64,000 bases of DNA, taken from assembly GCA_024398435.1 (NCBI GenBank), contig JAKSJD010000010.1, positions 19,635-83,634 on the forward strand. The letters are read 5' to 3'. Positions 28,360-40,300 of the stretch are shown here, in pieces (within the stretch, counting starts at the first letter, position 1; every line of letters starts with the position of its first letter). The notes under the pieces are model-generated. The model was not told the origin of the DNA. It did not search any database and saw only the letters and a list, made by a program, of their open reading frames with translations. The DNA comes from Bacteroidaceae bacterium (lineage in GTDB: Bacteria > Bacteroidota > Bacteroidia > Bacteroidales > Bacteroidaceae). Made by a program: the position numbers and the translations under genes.

Positions 28360-31300
28360 ATGAAAAGAATAATATCAATGTTTATGCTGCTTGCTTGTTT
28401 CTGCGCAGCAGCACAGGCACAGGTAAAGGCTGGTGACATGATCTCAGGAACTGTCCAAGACGACATAGAACCATTGATGATGGTGAATGTAGTCGAAATA
28501 GACAATAATAATCGTATCGTTGCCCATGGAGTTACAGATATCAATGGTAACTTCTCATTCACTTGTAAAAATCCAAAGGACCACCTTCAGGTTTCTTATG
28601 TTGGATATAAGACTCAGAACCTCCCAATCAACAAGAGAGTGTTCAAAATTGTTTTGCAAAGCAATACTCAGATTCAGGACATTGTCATCAAGGCAGTAAA
28701 GAAGACTGAAACATCAGGTCTTCAGATTCCTATTACAGAAATCTCAACTGCTCGCCAGACAATCGATATGAAGGAATTCGAAGGTATCGCAATGACATCT
28801 GTCGACGAGGCACTTCAGGGACGTATCGCAGGTCTTGATATCGTAATGAATTCAGGTAACCTTGGTTCTGGTACAACAATGCGTCTTCGTGGTGTCAGCA
28901 CTATCACTGGTAATGCAGAACCACTTATCGTTGTTAACGGTAACATCTGGGACGAACACAGAGATGTTGACTTCGATTATAACAACGCTAACGAAGAGCG
29001 TTTCGCAGAACTTCTCCAGGTAAATCCTGAAGATATCGAAACAATTACAGTCCTCAAGGATGCTGCCGCAACAGCTATCTGGGGTATGTATGGTGCAAAT
29101 GGTGTAATCGAAATTAAGACTAAGCGTGGTCAAAGAGGTAAGACTAAGGTTAGCTATCAGTACAGTTTCAATGGTACATGGCAGCCAGACGGTTTGAAGA
29201 CCCTTAATGGTGACGACTATACAATGTATTTGAAGGAAGCATACTTCAACCCAACTTTGAATAGTACAATCGCAGATAACGCTTCTTCAAGTTACATGCC
29301 AGAAATCAACTACGACCAGAACTGGTCACAGTACCACATGTTTAATAACAATACAGACTGGGAAGATGCAGTAAAGCAGTTTGGTCAGCAGCACTCTCAC
29401 TTCGTATCACTCACCGGTGGTGGTGAACGTGCACGCTTCCGTATCTCAGGAGGTTACGACCATCAGATTGGGCAGGTTATTAAGCAGCGCCTTGATCGTT
29501 ATACTACTCGTGTAGCTCTCGACTACTCAATTTCTGACCGTATCACAGTACAGACAAACTTCAACTTGTCTTACACTGATAACCATCAGACTTATGGAGG
29601 CGACCTCCTTGGTATCGCATATAAAAAGATGCCTAACCTCGCAATCTATGAAGAAGATGAATTTGAACGTTCAACTGGAAATTACTACATTATGTCAAAA
29701 GAGTTGACATCTTCTCAACTTAATGACCAGTTAGGAATTGCTAACCCAGTTGCCAATGCATATCTTGCTAAGAATGAAAGTGCAAACCTCAGTCTCTCAC
29801 CAGAATTCATACTTCGCTATGATATCTTGGGTACTCACGATGCTTCACATCGACTCACTTATGATGGAACAGTTTCATTCAATATCGGAAGCTCAGACAG
29901 TAAGCAGTTCGCTCCAACAATTCTTCAAACTGATGGATGGATTGGTAGTAATTCAAATGCTGCATCAAGCAATCAGAGCAAGAGCAATAGCTTCACTACT
30001 CGTCATAGCTTGACATTCGTTCCTCATTTCAACAATGAAGACCACTCAGTAATGTTCCTCGGACGTTTCGAATATTCTTCAGGAAATAGTTCTAATCAGG
30101 GTATCGGACGTAGATGGTTGGCAACAAGTGACATCATTTCTCCACTTGCAGGTGGTGTGATTTCAAACTTCAGCTCTGGTGTAGGCCGTAATAAGTCAAA
30201 CAACCTTGCAGCACAGGCACACTACGCTTATAAGGGTAAATATGTATTTGACCTCACTGCACGTTTCGACCGTTCAAATGGTAACCCTAAGAAGTGGGGT
30301 ACATCTTATGGTGTATCAGCACGTTGGAATGTCACCGACGAAGAATGGATGAAGGAAAATGTTAAGTGGCTCACAATGTTGTCAATCCGTCCAGGATGGG
30401 GTCGTTCAGGTCGTCCATCAGGAGGTGCAACAGGTATGTATAGTACATATAGTTCTTCCGGTACTTATATGGGTACAACAGCAATCGCTCCTCAGCAGAT
30501 TCGTTTGTCAATTATCCGTCCTGCATATCAGAACTCTTGGAACTTAGGTTTCGACTTCGGTATTCTTGACGATAAGGTATCCGGTAACTTCGAAGTTTAT
30601 ACTAACAACTCAGAACAGGTACAGAGCTATCCTATTCCAACATCATCTGGTTTCTCTAACCTCAATGCTAAGCTTCAGGGTAAGGTAAGAAACAATGGTT
30701 GGGAATTCAATATCAATGGTCGTGATGTCATCAAGAAGGGTAAGTTCGGTGTTGACTTCAACATTTCATTCGCTAACAACCGAAATGAAATTCTTGAAAT
30801 GGACCCAATGGTGCTCGAAAACATGAATACAGAATTCAACCATAGCAATGGCCAGTATCTTTCACGTGTTCAGCTCCACAACCCAATCGGTGCTATCTAC
30901 GGATTCCGTTACAAGGGCGTTTATGCATACAGTGAATATAGTGAAGAAGAAATCCCAGGTGTCAGCGGTCCAGATGCTCCAGTAGCAAGAAATGCAGAAG
31001 GAGAAGTTATCTTGAATGAAAATGGCCGTACAAAGCCAATGAGATTCGACTACAAGTCTGATGGTACAGGAGTAGGTTATGAATTCAAGGGTGGTGATGC
31101 TAAGTATGAAGATATCAACCATGATGGTAACATCAACGAACTTGATATCATTTACTTAGGTTCTTCTCTTCCAAAGCTTACCGGTGGTTTCGGTTTCAAG
31201 GTTCGTTATCGCGACTTCTCTGTAAACTTCCAGTTCAACTATCGTTTAGGACAGAAGGTTCTTAACACAGCAAGAATGAACTTGGAGAGCATGTACGACA

Positions 31301-31659
31301 ACAACAACCAGTCTCGCGCTGTCAACTGGCGTTGGCATAATGAAGGTGACGTTGCTCTCATCCCAAGAGCACTCTATGACTACGGTTACAACTGGCTAGG
31401 TTCTGACCGATTCATGGAAGAAGCAACATTCCTTCGTTGCAACTACATCTCTACAGGTTACAACTTCAAACCAAAGATGTTGTCACAGTTAGGCGTTAAG
31501 AGCTTGAATGTATATTTAAATATTAATAATGTGTTTGTACTTACCAAGTACTCAGGTGCTGACCCAGAACACCCACAAGGTGGTTATCAGCCAGCATCCG
31601 ATGGTGGTCGTACTCCACGTGCTAAGTCATTTACAGTTCGTCTGAATGTTGGATTCTAA
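28360..31659 (+). CDS. SusC/RagA-type TonB-dependent outer-membrane transporter (first copy)
   Basis: This 1099-residue TonB-dependent beta-barrel imports large ligands with a SusD-like lid. It has a signal peptide ending AAAQAQ, then a carboxypeptidase-D-regulatory-like domain (GTVQDDIEPLMMVNVVEIDN ... VSYVGYKTQ, residues about 27-100) and a SusC-type plug (MTSVDEALQGRIAGLDIV; GTTMRLRGVSTITGNAEPLI; INPEDIE-type block LQVNPEDIETITVLKDAAAT; GANGVIEIKTKRG, to about residue 255), then a ~850-residue barrel ending SFTVRLNVGF. No STN (secretin/TonB short N-terminal) domain is seen. The substrate cannot be read from the sequence; no polysaccharide-degrading enzyme is in the operon. Confidence 0.93.
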   Translation: MKRIISMFMLLACFCAAAQAQVKAGDMISGTVQDDIEPLMMVNVVEIDNNNRIVAHGVTDINGNFSFTCKNPKDHLQVSYVGYKTQNLPINKRVFKIVLQSNTQIQDIVIKAVKKTETSGLQIPITEISTARQTIDMKEFEGIAMTSVDEALQGRIAGLDIVMNSGNLGSGTTMRLRGVSTITGNAEPLIVVNGNIWDEHRDVDFDYNNANEERFAELLQVNPEDIETITVLKDAAATAIWGMYGANGVIEIKTKRGQRGKTKVSYQYSFNGTWQPDGLKTLNGDDYTMYLKEAYFNPTLNSTIADNASSSYMPEINYDQNWSQYHMFNNNTDWEDAVKQFGQQHSHFVSLTGGGERARFRISGGYDHQIGQVIKQRLDRYTTRVALDYSISDRITVQTNFNLSYTDNHQTYGGDLLGIAYKKMPNLAIYEEDEFERSTGNYYIMSKELTSSQLNDQLGIANPVANAYLAKNESANLSLSPEFILRYDILGTHDASHRLTYDGTVSFNIGSSDSKQFAPTILQTDGWIGSNSNAASSNQSKSNSFTTRHSLTFVPHFNNEDHSVMFLGRFEYSSGNSSNQGIGRRWLATSDIISPLAGGVISNFSSGVGRNKSNNLAAQAHYAYKGKYVFDLTARFDRSNGNPKKWGTSYGVSARWNVTDEEWMKENVKWLTMLSIRPGWGRSGRPSGGATGMYSTYSSSGTYMGTTAIAPQQIRLSIIRPAYQNSWNLGFDFGILDDKVSGNFEVYTNNSEQVQSYPIPTSSGFSNLNAKLQGKVRNNGWEFNINGRDVIKKGKFGVDFNISFANNRNEILEMDPMVLENMNTEFNHSNGQYLSRVQLHNPIGAIYGFRYKGVYAYSEYSEEEIPGVSGPDAPVARNAEGEVILNENGRTKPMRFDYKSDGTGVGYEFKGGDAKYEDINHDGNINELDIIYLGSSLPKLTGGFGFKVRYRDFSVNFQFNYRLGQKVLNTARMNLESMYDNNNQSRAVNWRWHNEGDVALIPRALYDYGYNWLGSDRFMEEATFLRCNYISTGYNFKPKMLSQLGVKSLNVYLNINNVFVLTKYSGADPEHPQGGYQPASDGGRTPRAKSFTVRLNVGF

Positions 31660-31671
31660 AAATTGTATAAG

Positions 31672-33558
31672 ATGAAAATATTAAATAAAGTAAAGTCAAT
31701 AGGTATGGCAGCTGTAGCATGTATGACATTAGCATCATGCGAAGTTGAGTTGCTGCCATTGGATACAGTCATCCTCGAAAACTATTGGACAAGTAAGGAT
31801 GACGTGGAGAGCGTCGTGGCTTCTTGCTATGCAGATTTGTGCACAAGCGATGTTCTCACTCGTATGTTAGTTTGGGGCGAGGTTCGTTCCGACAATATTG
31901 TTGCAGGTCAGCAGGTTTCATCAGCAGGTAACGACTTGAAGCATTTGCTTAAAGGCAACATTTTCGAAACAAATAGTTACTGCACATGGGCTGGTTTCTA
32001 TAAGGCTATCAATGAGTGTAACACAGTTGAACGTTATGCTCCAATGGTTCAGGAACGTGACCCTAACTTCACAGAATCAGACCTCATGCAGAGTTTGTCA
32101 GAAGTTAAGGCAATTCGTGCATTGTGTTATTTCTATTTGATTCGTACATTTGGTAATGTTCCTTTCACATTTACTCCATCTATTGATGATAGTCAGAATT
32201 ATATAATTCCAGCAACAAAGCAGGAATTGATTCTTGATACATTGATTATGGACTTGGAAGCATCTGCGAAGTTCGCTCCAGTTAGATACGTGGAAGAAAA
32301 CAAGAATTCAGGCCGCATTACACGTAATGCAGTATATGCACTTTTGGCAGATATGTATCTTTGGAGAGCATCAAATGCTAATATTGATCCTACACAGCGT
32401 AATGCAGATTATCTGCAATGTGTAAACTATTGTGATCGTATCATCGAATCTAAGATTGCTGAATACAAGGAAGACCGTTATGGTTCGCTCAAGCGTCAGA
32501 TCAGTAAGATTATCTATGCTGATTATGGCTATCCACTCATTGAGGAATGGGCTGAGGCTGACCAGTCAAGCGGTTCAGGTGTAACAACAAAAGCTTATAA
32601 CCTTATTTTTGGTAAGGGCCACTCATTCGAAAGTCTATTCGAATTGTCATTCTCTTCTAATGAAGCAGCAGGTGGTACAACAAATGGTGTTATCGGTGAT
32701 ATGTATGGTAATAGCTCAAGCAGTGAAAACGGTGCATATCTTGCTGCAAACGAAGCAATGATTAATGGCCGACTCACATCTTCAACAAAGTATGACTATG
32801 ACAACGGAACGCTTTTCACAGCATGGGACTTCCGCAGTCAGGAAAACTTCAAGTGGGATGAATCCAAGTCATACAATATTTTGAAGTATGTTGTAGACAA
32901 TATGAAGGTACGTTGTGGTGCAACATGGGAAATTCAGCAAAACACTCCACGTTCACAGAACTATGCTAACTGGATCATCTATCGTCTTACAGATGTTATG
33001 TTGATGAAGGCAGAGGCAGAAGTCCAGATTGCTGATTATCTCCAGAACTATGTTCCAGAAGAAGAGGAAGCAGATACAACTGCTATAGATTCAACTTCAG
33101 AAGAACCTGCAGGAGTTAAGACTCGTGCTCCTTATTACAACGAATTCACTACAGCTGAAGAATACTATGATGATGTATTCAACATTGTATGTGCAATCTA
33201 TTTCAGAGCTTGTCCACAGGCAAAGGATAACGCAAAGGCAGATTGTAAGCCTACAAGAAGCAGCCTTACAAATAAGGGACTCTTTGATAAGTTTGTAGAG
33301 GCAGAACGCCGTCGTGAACTTATGTTTGAAGGCAAGCGTTATTTCGACCTTCTCCGTCGTGCTCGTCGTGATGGCAACACATCATATGTGGCAGGTCTTC
33401 TCAGTTCAAAGTATGAGAATGCAAAAGCATTAGGTATTAAGATGGCTATGATTGATTTCTTCTATTTGCCATATGCAGAAGATGAACTCGATCGTAATCC
33501 ACTCTTGGAGCAGAATCCTGCATTCGATAAGGAAAAGAAGAACGAATTAAATATTTAA
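31672..33558 (+). CDS. SusD/RagB-type nutrient-binding lipoprotein (first copy)
   Basis: This SusD-family surface lipoprotein has 628 residues from the ATG at 31672; a TTG three codons earlier is less likely. The signal ends in the lipobox TLASC (about residue 23). Family features are a TPR-rich N-terminal region (EVKAIRALCYFYLIRTFGNV and NAVYALLADMYLWRAS) and a C-terminal FVEAERRRELMFEGKRYFDL block. It lies 12 bases after the SusC gene and 3 before the next fasciclin gene. The acidic insertion VPEEEEADTTAIDSTSEEPA near residue 463 is a low-complexity linker. Confidence 0.92.
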   Translation: MKILNKVKSIGMAAVACMTLASCEVELLPLDTVILENYWTSKDDVESVVASCYADLCTSDVLTRMLVWGEVRSDNIVAGQQVSSAGNDLKHLLKGNIFETNSYCTWAGFYKAINECNTVERYAPMVQERDPNFTESDLMQSLSEVKAIRALCYFYLIRTFGNVPFTFTPSIDDSQNYIIPATKQELILDTLIMDLEASAKFAPVRYVEENKNSGRITRNAVYALLADMYLWRASNANIDPTQRNADYLQCVNYCDRIIESKIAEYKEDRYGSLKRQISKIIYADYGYPLIEEWAEADQSSGSGVTTKAYNLIFGKGHSFESLFELSFSSNEAAGGTTNGVIGDMYGNSSSSENGAYLAANEAMINGRLTSSTKYDYDNGTLFTAWDFRSQENFKWDESKSYNILKYVVDNMKVRCGATWEIQQNTPRSQNYANWIIYRLTDVMLMKAEAEVQIADYLQNYVPEEEEADTTAIDSTSEEPAGVKTRAPYYNEFTTAEEYYDDVFNIVCAIYFRACPQAKDNAKADCKPTRSSLTNKGLFDKFVEAERRRELMFEGKRYFDLLRRARRDGNTSYVAGLLSSKYENAKALGIKMAMIDFFYLPYAEDELDRNPLLEQNPAFDKEKKNELNI

Positions 33559-33561
33559 GCT

Positions 33562-35625
33562 ATGAACAAAATAATATCAAAAATTCAGTATTTTGTAGCG
33601 GTTGTGGTAGCTCTTGTGGCATTGCAATTCACGGTTGTCAGTTGTTCTGATAAGCCAGATGCAGATTTCATATACACTCAGACAAGTGAATATGCAAATA
33701 GTTATCTCAGCAACCGTTCTGACAATTTCAGCAAATTTATTGAAATTATCAATAAGTCAAGAGTCGTAAGCTTTGATTTGCTTGGAACTTACGGTGAGTA
33801 TACTGTTTTTGCTCCAACAAACGATGCTGTTGACTTATACCTTGCAGGTCGTGGAATGACTTCAGTTGATGAACTTTCTGTTGAAGATTGTGATACAATT
33901 GCAGCCAATCATATTATCGAGAAGACATATTTCACAACAGACTTCTCAGATGCAACTCTTCCAACTGCTAATATGTTGGATAGATACTTAACAATCACTT
34001 GCGATTCAGATTTGGTTTCTAATCCAGGTAAGGTTGAGATTATGTATTTCGTAAATAAGTCTTCACAGATTATCATTCCTGATGACTCAGTCGAAAATGG
34101 TGTCGTACACACAATGAACCGTGTGATTGACGCATCTAACGAGATGCTTCCTGACTTGCTTGAGAAGGACTCTTCAATCACTCTCTTCTATCAGGCTCTC
34201 AAGATGACTCATATGGACGACTCAATGCAGCTCTATATTGATGATACATATTATTGCAGTCCTGACTCATTCGAGGAAGGCCATACTTACTACACAGGTG
34301 TTGAGTATGACAATGTATTCTATATGGAAAAGCGTTTCTTTGGCTATACAGGTTTCATCGAGAAAGATGAAGTTTACGCAGCTCACGGTATTAACAATTT
34401 GGACGACCTTATTCAGTATGCTAAGCAAGTATACGATGAGGTTTATCCTGAATGTGCTGACATTACAGATCCTACAGACCGTCGTAACTCTCTCAACCGT
34501 TTCGTTTCTTACCACTTCCTCCCATTCCGCTGTCCATACAATATGTTGACAGTAGACAACAAGATGTTGTCAGCCAATTTTGACCGTCGTCACTGGGACG
34601 TAGCAGATTGGTATGAGACAATGGCTCCATATTCAGTTATGAAGATTTCTTACCCTTCTGGTTCTCAGCAAGGTCGTTATGTCAATCGTCGTGGTATTCA
34701 GAATCGTAAGGATTCTCGCGGTGTATTTGTTCCTGGTGCAAAGATTTCAACTCCAAGTGAGGCAGAAGTTAATCAGACGGCTGTAAATGGTGTTTATCAC
34801 TATGTTAACGATATCATTACATACGGAAAGGAAACTCAGGAAGTAGTTTTGAACGAGCGTATGCGTATGGATGCTTCAACACTCTCACCAGATTTCATCA
34901 CAAGTGGTGCTCGCGGTCATAGCGTTATCGGTGTAGGTGGTTGTCCTGATTATCCAGGTCAGTACGGAGCCCAGAGTTTCTCTTCTGACCCTAAGGAAAA
35001 CATTAATACATGTCTTGGCTTCAAGGCTGGAACAGCAAAGAACTTCCAGTATACTGATGCAACTCACCTCCATGTTCGTCCTCGTTATATGAACTTTGCT
35101 TCATATGAAGGAGATGAAGTTACAATTCAGGGTATGTTTGATGTTACATTCAAGCTCCCTCCAGTTCCAGAAGGCAACTATGAGGTAAGAACACAGTCTT
35201 GTCTTAACTTCCCAACTCGTGGTATTATTCAGGTTTATCTTGACGGTGAGCCATGTGGTATCCCAGTGGATGTACGTATTGCTGGAACTAATGCAAAGAT
35301 TGGTTGGCGTTCAGATACAGACCTTGGTGACGATGAAGCTATCATGGCTTACGACAAAGCAATGCACAACCGTGGTTGGATGAAGGGTCCTGCAAGTTAT
35401 GGTTTGACAGCTGCCAATGGTGATGGTGGTAGAAGTTTGATGCGTGATGGTTCCGACCAGTTGAGAAAGGTTTGGGGTGTATTCCATTCAGATGGAAGAA
35501 CTGACCACTATGTACGTGTACAGCAGAAGTTGGAAACAACAAACGGTACATTCCCATTCGACTATCTCGAACTTTGTCCACAGAGCGTATACAATAATGA
35601 ATACTATCCAGAAGACAAGTATTAA
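33562..35625 (+). CDS. Fasciclin lipoprotein with C-terminal beta-rich domain
   Basis: This is a 687-residue lipoprotein (lipobox TVVSC, Cys29). Two FAS1-like domains cover roughly residues 40-200 (GEYTVFAPTNDAVDLYLAGR; NGVVHTMNRVID) and 205-430 (RFVSYHFLPFR; NGVYHYVNDIITYG). The last ~250 residues form a different, beta-rich module starting near VRPRYMNFASYEGDEV and ending DYLELCPQSVYNNEYYPED. Its ...HYVR.Q.. and ...F.FDYLELCP motifs resemble the C-terminal modules of other Bacteroidota FAS1 lipoproteins and may bind a ligand; that is inference. It lies 3 bases after SusD and 21 before the next fasciclin gene. Confidence 0.8.
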   Translation: MNKIISKIQYFVAVVVALVALQFTVVSCSDKPDADFIYTQTSEYANSYLSNRSDNFSKFIEIINKSRVVSFDLLGTYGEYTVFAPTNDAVDLYLAGRGMTSVDELSVEDCDTIAANHIIEKTYFTTDFSDATLPTANMLDRYLTITCDSDLVSNPGKVEIMYFVNKSSQIIIPDDSVENGVVHTMNRVIDASNEMLPDLLEKDSSITLFYQALKMTHMDDSMQLYIDDTYYCSPDSFEEGHTYYTGVEYDNVFYMEKRFFGYTGFIEKDEVYAAHGINNLDDLIQYAKQVYDEVYPECADITDPTDRRNSLNRFVSYHFLPFRCPYNMLTVDNKMLSANFDRRHWDVADWYETMAPYSVMKISYPSGSQQGRYVNRRGIQNRKDSRGVFVPGAKISTPSEAEVNQTAVNGVYHYVNDIITYGKETQEVVLNERMRMDASTLSPDFITSGARGHSVIGVGGCPDYPGQYGAQSFSSDPKENINTCLGFKAGTAKNFQYTDATHLHVRPRYMNFASYEGDEVTIQGMFDVTFKLPPVPEGNYEVRTQSCLNFPTRGIIQVYLDGEPCGIPVDVRIAGTNAKIGWRSDTDLGDDEAIMAYDKAMHNRGWMKGPASYGLTAANGDGGRSLMRDGSDQLRKVWGVFHSDGRTDHYVRVQQKLETTNGTFPFDYLELCPQSVYNNEYYPEDKY

Positions 35626-35646
35626 TCTTTCAAAATCAGTATAGAT

Positions 35647-37362
35647 ATGAATAAAATATTTAATAATACAATCCGCACAGGTGCAGTAGCATTAGCAAGT
35701 TTACTTGCTTGCTACTCCTGTTCAGATACTTGGGATGAACACTATGAGCCAACAGTAGGCGGTGTAGTAGTGGATGCAACCCTGTATCAGCAGATTAAGG
35801 CCGACAAGGGTCTCAGCGACTTTGTCGAAATTATTGATGCTACTGGATATAAGGCATTGTTGGACGAAAGCCAGATTGTAACAGTGTTTGCTCCAGTAAA
35901 TGGAACATTCAATAAGGACAGCTTGTTGAATGAGATTGCAATAGGTCACAAAGATTTGGTTATTCAGCGTTTCGTAAAGAACCATATCGCTCGTTACAAC
36001 TATTCATCAACACCAAATGAGCAGTCAATTCTTATGCTCAACAAGAAGCGTACAACTTTCACTGACGGTATTGTTGGAGTTGACCAAATTCCTGCTAAGT
36101 CAGTCAATACAGTGTGTACAAACGGTGTTCTTCATGTAATGACAAACTCTCTTCCTTTCCATACTAATATATATGAGTATATGGAAACAGAGCCATTGAT
36201 GGCAGAGATCTACGGATTCCTTCGTTCATATGATGAAGACTCATTGGATGTAAATCGAAGTGTTTACCGAGGCGTAGATGCTGAGGGTAATCGTATTTAT
36301 GTGGATTCAGTGCTTATCACAGCAAACGATGCAATGCGTCAGTTGGATTCATATATTTATGAAGAAGACTCAGACTATATCGCAATCGTTCCTACAAACG
36401 AGGCTTACAAGGCACGCTACGAAGAGGTGAAGACATACTTCAACTATAATCCAAATGAAGAAGATGGCGACTCACTCCAGGAGTACTATGCAAACTATTA
36501 CGTTCTTAACACATTATTCTATAATAAGAATGCAAACTTCCATCAGGAAGACTCTTTGAAGTCAACTGTTTACAATCCTTATGATCCTAAGTACAATGTA
36601 TTCTACAAGCCATTCGAAGAAGGCGGTATTCTTGCTCCAGGCAACTATGTTGAGAAGATCGAGTGCAGTAACGGTACATTGTATAAGGTTGACGTTATCC
36701 CAACTACAATCTACGATGCATTCTTCCGCGACATTGAGATTGAATGTGAGCGTGGTGGTTCAATCAATCAGGATTTGGATGAAAAGGGTAATGGTAAGTA
36801 CACAAAGACTTGTAACTACACAGCAATCTCAGAGAACAATGATGCTATTTCGAAGGGTGGTTACCTTGATGCTCAGCCATCATCTACTTCAGGCCAGCCA
36901 TTCGTAGCATTCAACATTCCTAACACGCTTTCTGGAACATACGACATGTATGTCGTTACAATTCCATTGCGTATGGGACATGGTGTTCAGGATGCCGACA
37001 CATTGAAGCCATATCAGTTCCGTGTCAATATGTTCTATCGTTCTGCTAAGGAAGATAAGGCCGGTGCTGTATGGCCAACAACAAAGAGTGAAACTCTCAA
37101 GAACCCAGCCGATCCAGCAGGTAAGGAACAGAACTTCGTAAGCGATCCATTAGAAATCGATACAATCTTCTTGGGTACTAAGACATTCACAGAATGCTAC
37201 TACAACACTACTCAGGTAGGTGTTATGATGCAGATTCAGGCTTATGTATCATCATCTCAGACAAAGAACTATTCACGTCGAATGCTCTTAGATGAAATCA
37301 TACTCAAGCCACATAAGGATCCAGTTGAAGCTACTGAAGTTAAAAAAACTCCTAAACATTGA
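35647..37362 (+). CDS. Fasciclin lipoprotein, shorter paralogue
   Basis: This is a 571-residue lipoprotein with lipobox CYSC (about residue 25) followed by SDTWDEHYEP, a start often seen in FAS1 lipoproteins of this phylum. Residues about 40-180 are one FAS1 domain (QIVTVFAPVNGTFNKDSLLN; CTNGVLHVMTNSLPFH). A second covers about 185-360 (DYIAIVPTNEAYKARYEEVK; CSNGTLYKVDVIPT). A C-terminal beta-rich region (residues 365-560) contains TYDMYVVTIPLRM and ends RRMLLDEIILKPHKDP, resembling the last module of the preceding gene. The two probably arose by duplication. The gap to the second SusC gene is 5 bases. Confidence 0.8.
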   Translation: MNKIFNNTIRTGAVALASLLACYSCSDTWDEHYEPTVGGVVVDATLYQQIKADKGLSDFVEIIDATGYKALLDESQIVTVFAPVNGTFNKDSLLNEIAIGHKDLVIQRFVKNHIARYNYSSTPNEQSILMLNKKRTTFTDGIVGVDQIPAKSVNTVCTNGVLHVMTNSLPFHTNIYEYMETEPLMAEIYGFLRSYDEDSLDVNRSVYRGVDAEGNRIYVDSVLITANDAMRQLDSYIYEEDSDYIAIVPTNEAYKARYEEVKTYFNYNPNEEDGDSLQEYYANYYVLNTLFYNKNANFHQEDSLKSTVYNPYDPKYNVFYKPFEEGGILAPGNYVEKIECSNGTLYKVDVIPTTIYDAFFRDIEIECERGGSINQDLDEKGNGKYTKTCNYTAISENNDAISKGGYLDAQPSSTSGQPFVAFNIPNTLSGTYDMYVVTIPLRMGHGVQDADTLKPYQFRVNMFYRSAKEDKAGAVWPTTKSETLKNPADPAGKEQNFVSDPLEIDTIFLGTKTFTECYYNTTQVGVMMQIQAYVSSSQTKNYSRRMLLDEIILKPHKDPVEATEVKKTPKH

Positions 37363-37367
37363 TAGAT

Positions 37368-40300
37368 ATGAAAATATATTCAAACATAACTATGCAGCGT
37401 TTCTGCAAGGCAGGAATTGCAGCTATGATATTTTGCGTAGGAGTACTTCCAATGTCTGCTCAGGAAGAAACTGAAACTGTTGAAGCAGCTGCTCCTGTTA
37501 AGAAAGAAAAGAAACCAGTTGTCAAGAAATATCCAATGAAGGAGATTTCAGGCCAGGTTGTAGATGCAGCCACAGGTGAAGGTCTTTCTGGTGTTAAGGT
37601 AAAGTCATTCAACAATAGTTTCTATACAGCCATGACCGACTCTGTTGGTCAGTACACAATCAGTGTTCCTACATTTGTAACATCACTTTCAGCTGAACTC
37701 GAAGGCTACAATATCATGCAAGTAGCAATCAACGAGCGTGCAAACGGAGTTGATTTCCAGATGTTCACAAATAAGTATCTTGGTGAATATACAGGCAAAC
37801 TTGATGCGGCAAGAAGTTCTGCAACATCCAATTTTGAGCAAACTACAGCAATGACAGCGGATCAGGAAGTTCAGAACCGCTTAGGCAGTGATGTACGCTC
37901 TATCTCACGTTCAGGTATTCCTGGAACAGGTGTCAATATGTTCATCGAAGGTTATCATTCATTGAATTCAATTTCTCAGCCATTGGTAGTGGTTGATGGA
38001 GTTGTTTATGATATGATGTACGATGCAATCATGCTCCACAATGGTTACTTCAACAATTTGTTGCTTGGCATCAATATGGACGACATTGAAGATGTTAAGG
38101 TTCTCAAGAACGGAGCAGCTATCTACGGAGCAAAGGCAGCCAATGGTGTTATCATGATTACAACAAAGCGTAACTCAAGCTTTGCTACACGAATCGACCT
38201 TAACATCAACGGAAGTTATGAGCTTATCCCATCTACTCCAGACGTGATGAATGCTGATCAGTATCGTTCATATGCATCAGGCCTTTTGAAGAATACTGGT
38301 ACTAAGCTCGACGATTTCAAGTTCCTCAAGACCGATCCTAATTATTATTATTATAATATGTATCACAACGATACAGATTGGAAGGACGTTGCATATCGTG
38401 AGGCATTCGCTCAGAACTACAGTCTCCACATCAATGGTGGTGATGATGTAGCCAACTACAACCTTTCTGTAGGATTCATGAATGCAAAGTCAACACTTGA
38501 GAAGAACGACATCACACGATTCAATATCCGATTCAATTCAGATATCGTTCTTACATCAGACATCACAACACGTTTCGATGTATCATATTCAAATGTTAAG
38601 CGCAACCTCCGCGACGATGGTTTCACAACTGACTACAAGAACGAAGCAATCTCATCTCCAGGTGCTTTGGTACTCGTGAAGTCTCCATTCGTTGCACCTT
38701 ACGACTTCTCAACTGACGGAAAGATGTCTTCATTCGTATCAGATGCTGACAACTATCTTGACGAAACACTCGGTAAGAGCGTAGCAGTAGCCAACCCACT
38801 TGGTATCCTCAAGTATGGAGAAGCTATCAACAAGAACAAGGTTGACAATACATTCGTTAACATCGCAATCACTCCAAAGTGGCACATCAAGACTAATATG
38901 AGTCTTCAGGAGCACTTCAGCTATTCTTCACAGACTTTCGACGAAGCATACTATACTCCAATCATTGGTATGCCACGCTACACAGTAGAGAACATCGGTC
39001 CTGTTGAGAATACAGTAGGTTCAAACTTCTCACGCCACAATGCAGTTCAGAGTGACACACGTTTCGATTGGGCAATTCCACTCGGAGCACATCGTATTGA
39101 TGCTTATGCAGGCGTTCGTTATTTGAACGATTCTTACCGTTCATCTTATCTCTATGCTTACAGTACAACAAACGATAAGACTCCTCAGCTCAGCAGCAAT
39201 CTTGACAATAAGATTTCAGAAGGTTCCGATCTTTCATGGTGTTCAATGTCATACTATGCAAATGTTGACTACAACTTCCGTGAAAAGTACTACTTGCAGG
39301 GTTCATTCTCAATGGAGACATCTTCACGCTTCGGTAAGGATGCAGATGCAGGTCTTCACATGTTCGGAGTTACATGGGGATTCTTCCCATCACTCCAGGG
39401 TTCATGGGTAATGTCAAACGAAGATTGGTTCCGTACGAACAACCTCGTTAACCAGTTGAAGCTCAATGCCGGATTCGAAATCCTTGGTAACGACAACTAC
39501 GATAACAATGCAGCTTATACATACATGAGCAGTAATGCATTCCTTCTCCAGAAGGCTGTAGGTATCGGTATCACAAACATCGGTAACACAAAGCTTCGTT
39601 GGGAAACAACAAAGCGCTTCAACGTAGGTCTTGAAGGCAACTTCTTCAACAACCGCTTGAACACACGCTTCAACTTCTTCCATTCAAAGACTGACAACCT
39701 CGTAACAATCGGTACACTTGCATATGTTGCAGGTCTTACAGATTACTGGACAAACGACGGTGCTCTTAAGAACACAGGTTTCGACCTTGCTCTTACAGGC
39801 AAGCCAGTAGTTGAGAAGAACTTCAAGTTGGAATTGGGCGCAAGTCTCGGTCACTACAAGAACGAAGTAACTAAGCTTCCTAACGGAATTGATTCTTACA
39901 CTACAGACATGTATCGTGGAACAGTTCTCACAAAGGTAGGCCAGCCAATCGGTGTATTCTACGGATATCAGACAAATGGTGTCTTCGCTACAACTCAGGA
40001 AGCAGAGAAGGCTGACCTTGGTATCCTCAATGAAGCAGGCAATAAGGTTAACTACGGTGCAGGTGACATGAAGTTCGTTGATCAGAATAAGGATGGTCTC
40101 ATCACAGATAAGGATAAGGTAATCATTGGCGACCCTAATCCAGATCTCTATGGTAACCTCTTTGCAAACTTGTTCATCGGTCAGCACTGGAGCCTCGGTT
40201 TCCGTTTCAACTATAGCCTTGGCAACGATATCTACAACTATGAGCGTTCAATCCTTGAAGGAGGTCACTCATTCCTCAACCAGACAACAGCACTCACTCG